From positions 310,001-374,000 of the forward strand of contig NZ_VISR01000001.1 of assembly GCF_007827595.1 (NCBI RefSeq): a DNA stretch of 64,000 nucleotides, in the 5' to 3' direction. The position numbers were made by a program, and so were the translations under genes. Positions within the stretch are counted from its first letter, which is position 1. Each line of letters opens with the position of its first letter. Origin of the DNA: Streptomyces sp. BK340 (GTDB lineage Bacteria > Actinomycetota > Actinomycetes > Streptomycetales > Streptomycetaceae). The notes beneath the pieces are model-generated. The model was given only the letters and a program-made list of their open reading frames with translations. It did not search any database and was not told the DNA's origin. This document shows, piece after piece, positions 8,226-19,850 of the stretch.

Positions 8226-8932
8226 CGTCATCGCTCCTGCGCCCCCGCCGCCGGATCCCGCCGATCCCGCAGGGGCGCAGGGGCCGTCTGCTCACCACCC
8301 TGGCACTGGCGATCACACTGACCACGCTCCTGGCGGTCACCCTGACCCAGTGCCGGGGCGACGCCGCGCCGCCGCCCGAGCCGTGGATCGACGGCACGAT
8401 CCACGGCCGCTGGCTCTCGGTGTTCAACGGCCACGGCACCAACCTGGGCGACGACGACTCCCTCTCGCTCTCCCCCAGGGCCGCGGAGGATCCCGGCACC
8501 ACACACGCGGGCCTCGTGGTGAGCACCGCCTCGTACACGGACGTGCGGTACGAGGCGCGGATGCGGACGGTGCGGCAGCTGCGCGATCCCGAACCGAACC
8601 CGTGGGAAGTGCCGTGGCTGGTCTGGGCGTACACCGATCCGGAGCACTTCTACTACATCACCCTGAAGCCGAACGGCTGGGAGCTGGGCAAGCGTGATCC
8701 GGCCTATCCGGGTGGCCAGCGCTTCCTGGCGACCGGGCGGACGGTGTACCCGGTGGGCGCCTGGTACACGGTCCGGGTGGAGCAGAACGGCGGGAGTCTC
8801 ACCGTCGAGGTGGGCGGCAGGCACCTGGTGACCTTCGTCGACCGTGAACGGCCGTACACCGAGGGCAGGGTGGGCGCCTACACCGAGGACGCGACCGTGA
8901 AGTTCCAGGGGCTGAGGGCGACTTCCCGCTGA
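8222..8932 (+). CDS. membrane-anchored concanavalin-like (DUF1080/LamG-type) protein
   Basis: A 236-residue protein. A basic, Pro-rich N-terminus precedes one hydrophobic helix (about residues 25-44), then an extracellular beta-rich domain with W-x-V-x-N-G-H-G, Y-x-x-V-R-Y-E-A-R-M and W-Y-T-V-R-V-E-Q-N-G, strands typical of concanavalin A-like jelly rolls that bind or hydrolyse glycans. ATG 8222 overlaps the epimerase stop (ATGA), so it belongs to the glycan operon. No catalytic residues can be assigned. Binding of the polymer at the cell surface is the simplest inference. Confidence 0.7.
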   Translation: MTSSLLRPRRRIPPIPQGRRGRLLTTLALAITLTTLLAVTLTQCRGDAAPPPEPWIDGTIHGRWLSVFNGHGTNLGDDDSLSLSPRAAEDPGTTHAGLVVSTASYTDVRYEARMRTVRQLRDPEPNPWEVPWLVWAYTDPEHFYYITLKPNGWELGKRDPAYPGGQRFLATGRTVYPVGAWYTVRVEQNGGSLTVEVGGRHLVTFVDRERPYTEGRVGAYTEDATVKFQGLRATSR

Positions 8933-8989
8933 AAAGGCGGCGACGCCCGCCCACGTCCGGTCGGGGACTGTGGGGCAGGCGCCACCAGT

Positions 8990-9013
8990 GTTCCGTACGC
9001 CTTTGTACGGGAC
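8990..9013. terminator. hairpin between convergent genes
   Basis: GTTCCGTAC, a 6-base loop, then GTACGGGAC: a 9-bp stem with one G-U pair. It sits in the 98-bp gap between the end of the glycan operon and the end of gltD, and can serve both strands. No T-run is present, as is usual in Streptomyces. Confidence 0.45.
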
Positions 9014-9030
9014 GTTCTTCTGCGGAACCG

Positions 9031-10486
9031 TCAGACCATCAGCGAGCGGTCCGTCGGGCGGATCGGGGCCGGCAGGTCGCTGGCTCCGGTCAGGTGCCGG
9101 TCGACACCGCGGGCGGCCGAGCGGCCCTCCGCGATCGCCCACACGATGAGGGACTGGCCGCGGCCGGCGTCACCGGCGACGAACACACCCGGCACGTTGG
9201 TCTGGAAGTCGGCGTCGCGAGCGATGTTACCGCGCTCGTCGAGGTCCAGGCCGAACTGCTCCACCAGGCCGTTCTCCCGGTCGGTGCCGGTGAAGCCCAT
9301 GGCGAGGGTGACCAGCTGGGCCGGGATCTTGCGCTCGGTGCCCGGCTTCGGGGTCAGCCTGCCGTCGACGAACTCGACCTCGGTCAGGTGCAGCCACTGC
9401 ACGTTGCCGTCCTCGTCGCCCTCGAAGTGGGTCGTCGAGACGGAGTAGACCCGCTCGCCGCCCTCCTCGTGCGCCGAGGTGACCTTGTAGAGCATCGGGA
9501 AGGTCGGCCAGGGCTGGCTGGTCGGGTGCCGCTCGTCGTTCGGGCGGGGCATGATCTCCAGCTGGGTGACGGAGGCCGCGCCCTGGCGGTGGGCGGTGCC
9601 CACGCAGTCGGCGCCGGTGTCGCCACCGCCGATGACGACGACGTGCTTGCCCTCGGCCGTGAGCGGCGCGGTGACGTAGTCGCCCTCCTGCACCTTGTTG
9701 GCCAGCGGCAGGTACTCCATCGCCTGGTGGATGCCCTTGAGCTCGCGGCCCGGCACCGGCAGGTCACGGGCGGTCGTGGCGCCGGCGGCGATCACGATCG
9801 CGTCGTACCGCTTCTTCAGGTCGGTCGCCTTGAGGTCGCGGCCGATCTCGATGCCGGTGCGGAAGCGGGTGCCCTCCGCGCGCATCTGCTCGATACGGCG
9901 GTTGATGTGCCGCTTCTCCATCTTGAACTCGGGGATGCCGTACCGGAGGAGGCCTCCGATGCGGTCCGCGCGCTCGTAGACGGCGACCGTGTGGCCGGCC
10001 CGGGTCAGCTGCTGGGCGGCGGCGAGGCCCGCCGGGCCCGAGCCGATGACCGCGACCGTCTTGCCGGACAGGCGCTCGGGGATCTGCGGGGCGACGTCCC
10101 CGGTCTCCCACGCCTTGTCGATGATCGAGACCTCGACGTTCTTGATGGTGACCGGCGCCTGGTTGATGCCGAGCACGCACGCCGACTCGCAGGGGGCCGG
10201 GCAGAGGCGACCGGTGAACTCCGGGAAGTTGTTGGTCGCGTGCAGGCGCTCCTGGGCGGCCGCCCAGTCCTCGCGGTAGGCGTAGTCGTTCCACTCGGGG
10301 ATCAGGTTCCCCAGCGGACAGCCGTTGTGGCAGAACGGGATGCCGCAGTCCATGCACCGGCTGGCCTGCTTGCTGATGATCGGCAGCAGGGAGCCGGGGA
10401 CGTAGACCTCGTTCCAGTCCTTGACGCGCTCGGTGACGGGGCGGGTCTTGGCGACCTCACGGCCGTGGTTCAGGAAGCCCTTCGGG

Positions 10487-10494
<8 letters not shown>
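9031..10494 (-). CDS. gltD: glutamate synthase small (beta) subunit
   Basis: 487 residues. It passes electrons from NADPH through FAD and iron-sulfur centres to GltB for making glutamate from glutamine and 2-oxoglutarate. The N-terminal ferredoxin-like part shows C-M-D-C-G-I-P-F-C and C-P-A-P-C-E-S-A-C. The FAD motif [10 protein letters not shown] lies near residue 152, the second nucleotide motif G-G-G-D-T-G-A-D near 290, and a C-terminal [15 protein letters not shown]-contact motif closes the protein. Its ATG at 10494 overlaps the end of gltB by 8 bases, so it is translated from the gltBD mRNA. Confidence 0.97.
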
Positions 10495-15079
<4,585 letters not shown>

Positions 15080-15154
15080 CGGCTCTCCCGTCGTCGTCAT
15101 GTGGCATGTGGCAAGTGCCGAGGGACGACGTTGGCCCTCTGCGGATCTGGCTAA

Positions 15155-15170
15155 ATTTCGTGCAGATTAC
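15155..15170 (-). promoter_or_regulatory. GlnR-like half site and possible gltB -10 element
   Basis: Read toward gltB the sequence is GTAAT-N6-GAAAT, close to the GlnR spacing rule gTnAc-N6-GaAAc. The embedded TAATCT (15169-15164) matches a -10 hexamer; with it, transcription would start about 75 bases before the gltB ATG. The -35 (GTTTCC/TTTCCG) is weak. Nitrogen control of gltBD is plausible from the enzyme's role. Confidence 0.4.
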
Positions 15171-15214
15171 ATGATGGAACGGTTCTCGGAAACTGGATAC
15201 TCCGTTCCAACATG
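15170..15214. promoter_or_regulatory. 13-bp inverted repeat flanking the putative gltB -35
   Basis: CATGATGGAACGG and CCGTTCCAACATG are reverse complements at 12 of 13 positions and are separated by 19 bp. The pair brackets the region where the -35 of the TAATCT promoter would lie, about 90-135 bp before the gltB start. It looks like an operator for a dimeric regulator. I cannot name the protein. Confidence 0.45.
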
Positions 15215-15420
15215 CGGACGCCGTCCGGGTTTACGGCAGGTGCCACGGGGTCGCGGCCGCGCCGCGTACGAGCGGCGGAAAGTATGGGGGGGACCGAGCG
15301 GTACAAGATCGGTCAGATCGGCGTCCGACGGCCCGAGGGGGGCGGGTGGAGCGTCGTCGCTCCTCCCGCGAGTGCGCCGCAGGCGTCATTGCCCACAGCG
15401 CTTACGGCTCATGCCCGGTG

Positions 15421-15458
15421 GTTAAGCATTCGAAACCAGCAAGTAACGGCTACTTATG
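15421..15458 (+). promoter_or_regulatory. GlnR-type nitrogen regulator box
   Basis: GTTAA-N6-GAAAC-N6-GTAAC-N6-TTATG follows the Streptomyces GlnR pattern gTnAc-N6-GaAAc-N6-gTnAc-N6-GaAAc in the first three elements, with exact 6-base spacers; the last element is degenerate. It lies about 340-380 bp before gltB and 28 bp beyond the stop of the VIT transporter gene. gltBD is the natural target, acting from a distance or on a second, upstream promoter. Confidence 0.55.
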
Positions 15459-15485
15459 CGGCCCAACGCATAGGTAGCGGTCTCG

Positions 15486-16217
15486 CTATCCTACGGCCGT
15501 TCCGAACAGGCTGCCCAGGGCGTACGTCACACCGGCCGCCGCGCCGCCCAGCGCGAGCTGCCTGAGGCCGCTGTACCACCAGGTCCGCGCGGTCACCCTG
15601 GCCACCACGGCACCGCAGCCGAAGAGCCCGGCGAGCGCGAGGAGCACGGCCGGCCAGAGGGCGGTCGCACCCAGCAGGAAGGGCAGCACGGGCAGCAGGG
15701 CGCCGAGCGCGAACGAACCGAAGGACGACACGGCCGCGACCAGCGGCGACGGCAGGTCGCCGGGGTCGATGCCCAGCTCCTCGCGGGCGTGGATCTCCAG
15801 GGCCTGCTCGGGGTCCTCGGACAGCTGCCGGGCGACCTCACGGGCCAGTTCCGGCTCCACCCCGCGGGCCACGTAGAGCGCCGCCAGCTCGGCCTCCTCG
15901 TCCTGCGGGTGCTTGCGCAGCTCACGCCGCTCGACATCGAGTTCGGCCTCGACGAGTTCACGCTGGGAGGCGACGGAGGTGTACTCGCCGGCCGCCATGG
16001 AGAAGGCACCGGCGGCGAGGCCCGCGAGCCCGGTGATGACGATCGTCTGGTGACCGGCGGAACCGCCGGCGACACCGGTCAGCAGGGCGAGGTTGGAGAC
16101 CAGACCGTCCATGGCACCGAAGACGGCGGGACGCAGCCAACCACCGTTCACATCCCGGTGCGTGTGGTTGTCGCGGTGCGCCTCGTGCAGCGCCGCCTCG
16201 GTTTCGATGATCGCCAT
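15486..16217 (-). CDS. VIT1/CCC1-family iron/manganese transporter
   Basis: 243 residues. Hydrophobic helices at about 27-50, 57-80 and three near the C-terminus surround a charged cytoplasmic middle (residues about 85-150) rich in Glu, typical of the VIT fold. The family signature is clear: F-G-A-M-D-G-L-V-S-N-L-A in the first helix and M-A-A-G-E-Y-T-S-V-A-S-Q-R-E in the second. Plant and yeast members load Fe2+ or Mn2+ into vacuoles; bacterial members are thought to export these metals. ATG 16217 has GGGGGA upstream. Two nested palindromes lie 19-38 bp before the start. It is transcribed alone, divergent from the ADP-ribosylglycohydrolase operon. Confidence 0.92.
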   Translation of the reverse strand: MAIIETEAALHEAHRDNHTHRDVNGGWLRPAVFGAMDGLVSNLALLTGVAGGSAGHQTIVITGLAGLAAGAFSMAAGEYTSVASQRELVEAELDVERRELRKHPQDEEAELAALYVARGVEPELAREVARQLSEDPEQALEIHAREELGIDPGDLPSPLVAAVSSFGSFALGALLPVLPFLLGATALWPAVLLALAGLFGCGAVVARVTARTWWYSGLRQLALGGAAAGVTYALGSLFGTAVG

Positions 16218-16235
16218 GCGGGTCCCCCAGGAAGA

Positions 16236-16255
16236 TTAGCCAAAGCTAACTTTGG
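16236..16255. promoter_or_regulatory. nested palindromes before the VIT gene (candidate metal-regulator operator)
   Basis: Two overlapping inverted repeats share this 20-bp segment: TTAGC-CAAA-GCTAA and CCAAAG-CTAA-CTTTGG. The TTAGC/GCTAA arms recall the TTAG...CTAA ends of DtxR-family iron or manganese boxes. A TAATCT hexamer on the minus strand (16238-16233) overlaps the site. Control by a DtxR/DmdR- or MntR-type protein is inferred. Confidence 0.5.
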
Positions 16256-16465
16256 ATGAGTTCTACTTTTCGACAACACCGAACGTACGCCCATCATTTC
16301 ATCGCCGCCAGCAAGGAAAGGCTGGGCTAACCTGCGGCTTTGCCGTCAATCGCTCATCCGTGCGGATCACTGCTCAGATGCCGACCGGGTGACACGGTGC
16401 CCGCCGAGGCTCACCCGCACCCCTCCCGTGGGAGACATCCGCAAAGGTCCCCGTGACCCCCTTGA

Positions 16466-16509
16466 GGCCCCGGCACGGCCCCGCCGTGGCCCCGTCGTGG
16501 CCCCGTGAA
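16466..16509 (+). repeat. four tandem 11-bp repeats before the ADP-ribosylglycohydrolase operon
   Basis: GGCCCCG recurs exactly every 11 bases at 16466, 16477, 16488 and 16499, followed by variable tetramers (GCAC, CCGT, TCGT, TGAA). The last unit abuts the AAGGAGAGG ribosome site. An 11-bp period places each copy on the same face of the helix, so it could be a binding array. It could also be repeat slippage in a GC-rich leader. Confidence 0.6.
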
Positions 16510-16522
16510 GGAGAGGCCGCCC

Positions 16523-17554
16523 ATGGCATCGATCGCCTGCACTCCCCCGGCCCCGGCGCCCGGGGACGCCACCGGACTGCGCGAACGGGCCCACGGCGCC
16601 CTGCTCGGCCTGGCCGTCGGAGACGCGCTCGGGGCGCCCGCGGAGAACCTGAAGCCCTCCGAGATCCGCGCCCGCTGGGGCCGCATCACGGGATACGTCA
16701 CCGAGGAGCCGTGCGGCACGGACGACACCGAGTACGCGATCTTCTCGGGGCTGCTGCTGGCCCGGCACGGCTCGGCACTCACCCCCGCCCACGTCGAGGC
16801 CGCCTGGCACGAGTGGATCGCCGACCGGGCCGAGGGCTCCTTCCGCGGTGCGGGCTTCAGCGAGCGGGGCACGCTGGAGAACCTCCGCCGCGGCCTCGCG
16901 GCGCCCATCTCCGCGCAGCACCGGCACGCCTGGAGCGACGGCCTGGCCATGCGGGCGGCCCCCTTCGGCGTCTTCGCGGCGGGCCGTCCGGCCGAAGCGG
17001 CCCGTCTGGTGGCGATCGACGGCCAGGTCAGCCACGAGGGCGAGGGCATCTACGGCGGCCAGGCGGTCGCGGCGGGAGTGGCGGCGGCGATGGCGGGCGC
17101 CTCGCCCGCGGTGGTGATCGCCTCGGCGCTCGCCGTCGTCCCCGAGGACTCCTGGACGGCCCGCTCGCTGCGGCGCGCGGTGACCGTGGCCCACCGCGGC
17201 GAACGCGCGGTCCGCTCCGCGGTGGTCATCGGCGGCTACCCCTGGACCGACCTGGCCCCCGAGGCGGTCGCCCTCGCCTTCGGCGCGTACGCGGCGGCGG
17301 ACGGCGACTTCCGGGAGGCGGTCCTCACGGCGGTCAACATGGGCCGCGACGCGGACACGACGGCCGCGGTGGCGGGCGCCCTGTCGGGCGCGACCCAGGG
17401 TGTCTCGGCGATCCCCCCGGAGTGGGCGTCGGCCATCGGCCCGGTACGGGGCCGGTGCCTGCCCTCCATGACCGGCCATCACGTCCTGGACGTGGCGGAG
17501 CTGCTGGTCCCCGCCCCCGCCGGCGCCCTCCAGGACAGCGAGCGGGTGTCATGA
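16523..17554 (+). CDS. ADP-ribosylglycohydrolase family protein 1 of 4
   Basis: 343 residues of the DraG/ARH all-alpha fold, which uses two Mg2+ ions to cleave N- or O-glycosidic bonds to ADP-ribose. All family motifs are present: G-L-A-V-G-D-A-L-G-A-P-A-E near residue 34, C-G-T-D-D-T-E-Y (first metal site), D-G-L-A-M-R-A-A-P, and N-M-G-R-D-A-D-T-T-A near residue 273 (second metal site). It should therefore be catalytically competent. ATG 16523 follows AAGGAGAGG. It is the first of seven genes joined by short overlaps. The true substrate (protein, nucleic acid or small molecule) is not evident. Confidence 0.9.
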   Translation: MASIACTPPAPAPGDATGLRERAHGALLGLAVGDALGAPAENLKPSEIRARWGRITGYVTEEPCGTDDTEYAIFSGLLLARHGSALTPAHVEAAWHEWIADRAEGSFRGAGFSERGTLENLRRGLAAPISAQHRHAWSDGLAMRAAPFGVFAAGRPAEAARLVAIDGQVSHEGEGIYGGQAVAAGVAAAMAGASPAVVIASALAVVPEDSWTARSLRRAVTVAHRGERAVRSAVVIGGYPWTDLAPEAVALAFGAYAAADGDFREAVLTAVNMGRDADTTAAVAGALSGATQGVSAIPPEWASAIGPVRGRCLPSMTGHHVLDVAELLVPAPAGALQDSERVS

Positions 17555-18666
17555 CGCGCCGCATCGAGGGACTGCTGCTCGGCCTCGCCGCGGGAGACGC
17601 CGCCGGCTGGCCCGCCGCCCGGCACCGGGCCGCCCGGATGCCCGAGTGGACCCGCCGCCTGACCCGCGAGCTGGACACCTTCGCCGAGCAGAACGCCACC
17701 ACCACCCTGCCCGTGCCGATCGCGCTCAACCAGCCGCCTGAACCCCTCCGTCTCGGCCCTTCCGACGACGCCGAGTGGGCGGCGTTCGCCGCGGAGGCGG
17801 TCCTGCGGGCGGGCGACGACGACGTGCTCGGCGACCTCAGCCGGGAACGCCGTATGCGCGCCGCCATCGACCTCACCTGGACCGCCGTGGCCGCCGAGGT
17901 CGCCGCGGCGGCGGACCGCGCCCCCGAGATCGAGTCCGCCGTACTGCCCCTGCGCGCCCGTATCTCGGTCCGCGCCGGCCTCGGCAACCTCGCCGCCGGC
18001 CTGCGCCCGCCCGCCACCGGCCACGACAACCCGCACTACTTCGACGACGCCGCCTGCGTCCGCGCCTGCGTCCTCGCGGTGGCCCATCCCGGCGACCCCC
18101 AACGCGCCGCCGGCCTGGCCGAGTTCGACGCCCGCTACACCCAGGACGGCGACGGCGTGCACGGCGCCCGCGCGATGGCGGCGGCCCTCTCGCTCGCCCT
18201 GACCGGAGCGGACCCGGACACCTGCGTGACGGCCGCGCTCGCCGAACTCCCCGCGGCGACGGAGATCGGCCGCAACGCCCGCCACGCCCTCGCCCTGGCC
18301 GAGGACAGCGAGTCGGCGTTCGCCCTGGTCCCCCTCCTCGAACACCAGATCGTCGACCACGTCTACAGCTACGGCATCGCCGCCGCCGAGACCGTCCCCG
18401 TCGCCCTGGCCCTCGCCACGGCCGCCCGGGGCCGTCTCGCCGAGGCCGTCCCCGCCGCCGCCTGTCTGTCCCGGGTCGCCGACTCCGCCCCCGCCCTCAC
18501 GGGTGCGCTCACCGGTGCCCTGGGCGGCGGCGCGGCCGTTCCGGCCGGCTGGCGCGACGCCTGCCGCGTCCTCTCCGGCTGTGCGCTCCCCCGCCTCACC
18601 GGCACCGACCTGGTGGAACTCGCCGGACTCCTGGAAGCCGCACAACGGGCCCGACCAGGAGGATGA
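17551..18666 (+). CDS. ADP-ribosylglycohydrolase family protein 2 of 4 (altered metal site)
   Basis: 371 residues. The opening motif G-L-L-L-G-L-A-A-G-D-A-A-G-W and an S-D-D-A-E-W metal motif near residue 70 place it in the same family. H-D-N-P-H-Y-F-D-D-A-A-C-V-R-A-C takes the place of the usual N-x-x-M-R segment. Near the C-terminus the expected R-D-x-D-(T/S) is replaced by S-R-V-A-D-S-A-P, so one Asp of the second metal site is missing. It may have changed specificity or act as a non-catalytic partner. ATG 17551 overlaps the preceding stop (ATGA). Confidence 0.8.
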   Translation: MTRRIEGLLLGLAAGDAAGWPAARHRAARMPEWTRRLTRELDTFAEQNATTTLPVPIALNQPPEPLRLGPSDDAEWAAFAAEAVLRAGDDDVLGDLSRERRMRAAIDLTWTAVAAEVAAAADRAPEIESAVLPLRARISVRAGLGNLAAGLRPPATGHDNPHYFDDAACVRACVLAVAHPGDPQRAAGLAEFDARYTQDGDGVHGARAMAAALSLALTGADPDTCVTAALAELPAATEIGRNARHALALAEDSESAFALVPLLEHQIVDHVYSYGIAAAETVPVALALATAARGRLAEAVPAAACLSRVADSAPALTGALTGALGGGAAVPAGWRDACRVLSGCALPRLTGTDLVELAGLLEAAQRARPGG

Positions 18667-18674
18667 TTCGGGGC

Positions 18675-19850
18675 ATGACGCCCATAGGAGAAGAAAACCG
18701 CGGGCCCGGTCTGGACGAGCGGATCACCGGCGCCCTGGTCGGAGCCGCCGTCGGTGACGCGCTCGGCGGCCCCGTCGAGGGCTACTCCCCCGACCAGATC
18801 ACCGACCGCCACGGTGGCCGGGTCCACGGCATCGTCGGCCCCTGGCACGGCGACGACTGGCGCACGGCACGCCCCATCGCCCCCTACCACAAGGGCGACG
18901 GCCACGTCACCGACGACACCTTGATGACCCACGCGCTGGTCAGGGTCTACGCCCGGGTCCGCGACCACCTCGACGCGTACGCCGTCGCCGACCACCTGGT
19001 CCCGGACCTGATGACCAACCCGCGCTGGATCCCGGAGCTGGAGGCCGAGGCGCTGCCGCTGCACCGCGTCTTCCTCGCCGAGAAGTGGCTCGTGGCACGG
19101 CTGGCCTACGGCCATGTGGACCCGCGCGAAGCGGGCGTCGGCAACATCGTCAACTGCGGTGCGGCGATGTACATGGCCCCCGTCGGCCTGGTCAACGCGG
19201 CCGACCCGGCCGGGGCCTACGCCGAGGCGCTGGACGTCGCGGGTGCGCACCAGTCGTCGTACGGCCGTGAGGCCGCCGCGGTCTTCGCCGCGGCGGTCGC
19301 CGCCGCCACGGCACCGGGCGCGACCCCGGACTCCGTGGTGACCGCCTGTCTGTCCCTGGCGAAGGACGGCACACGCGCGGCGATCGAGAAGGTCTGCGAA
19401 GTGGCGGGCGGCCACGGCGACTTCGAGTCGGCCCTGGTCCCCCTCCGGGAGGCGGTGGCCCCGTACGACACGGTCGGCCCCGACTACCGTGCCCCCTCGC
19501 TCGGCGCCCGCCGGCCCTCCCGGCTGCACTCCATCGAGGAACTCCCCATCGCCCTCGGCATGTTGCTGGTCGCCGGCGGCGACTACCGCCGGGCGGTCCT
19601 GGGCGCCGTCAACTACGGCCGCGACTGCGACTCGACCGCCACGATGGCCGGCGCGCTCGCGGGCGCCCTGGGCTCGCCGGTCCCCGAGGACTGGGCGAAG
19701 ACGGTGGCGGAGGCGAGCCGCCTGGACCTGTGGGAGCCGGCCCGCACCCTGGCCGAGGTCACCCGCGAGGTCTTCGCACGGGACGTGCGCCGCCGGCGTG
19801 CACACGAGCGGGCCTTCGCGGCGCTCGGAGGCACGGCATGCTCCGCCTGA
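18675..19850 (+). CDS. ADP-ribosylglycohydrolase family protein 3 of 4
   Basis: 391 residues with an intact active site: G-A-A-V-G-D-A-L-G-G-P-V-E near residue 26, H-V-T-D-D-T-L-M-T near 78, V-N-C-G-A-A-M-Y-M near 160, and N-Y-G-R-D-C-D-S-T-A near 317. A C-terminal tail is rich in Arg and Ala. Two ATGs are possible. The one at 18663 touches the AGGAGG (18657-18662) with no spacing, so 18675 is preferred although the spacer of 12 is long. It follows the previous gene by 8 bp. Confidence 0.88.
   Translation: MTPIGEENRGPGLDERITGALVGAAVGDALGGPVEGYSPDQITDRHGGRVHGIVGPWHGDDWRTARPIAPYHKGDGHVTDDTLMTHALVRVYARVRDHLDAYAVADHLVPDLMTNPRWIPELEAEALPLHRVFLAEKWLVARLAYGHVDPREAGVGNIVNCGAAMYMAPVGLVNAADPAGAYAEALDVAGAHQSSYGREAAAVFAAAVAAATAPGATPDSVVTACLSLAKDGTRAAIEKVCEVAGGHGDFESALVPLREAVAPYDTVGPDYRAPSLGARRPSRLHSIEELPIALGMLLVAGGDYRRAVLGAVNYGRDCDSTATMAGALAGALGSPVPEDWAKTVAEASRLDLWEPARTLAEVTREVFARDVRRRRAHERAFAALGGTACSA

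Larger units (their letters stand above)
15080..15485. other. 406-bp upstream region of gltB without a convincing gene
   Basis: No ORF here has coding-like third positions; a 118-codon plus-strand frame (15212-15565) runs antisense into the VIT gene and is rejected. The region holds, reading away from gltB: a GlnR-like half box (15155-15170), a 13-bp inverted repeat around a possible -35 (15170-15214), about 200 bp of GC-rich sequence, a full GlnR-like box (15421-15458), and a short bulged hairpin (15471-15493) over the VIT stop codon. Confidence 0.7.
16218..16522. other. 305-bp divergent intergenic region
   Basis: No gene is seen between the VIT start and the first ADP-ribosylglycohydrolase gene. 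The left end holds the nested palindromes; near 16325-16340 is GGCTAACCT, a possible half iron box; the right end holds four 11-bp repeats directly before the AAGGAGAGG ribosome site. Confidence 0.6.

Noticed and set aside
15212..15565. Plus-strand ORF in the gltB upstream region
   Set aside because: Third positions are not GC-biased, and its 3' end runs antisense into the VIT gene.
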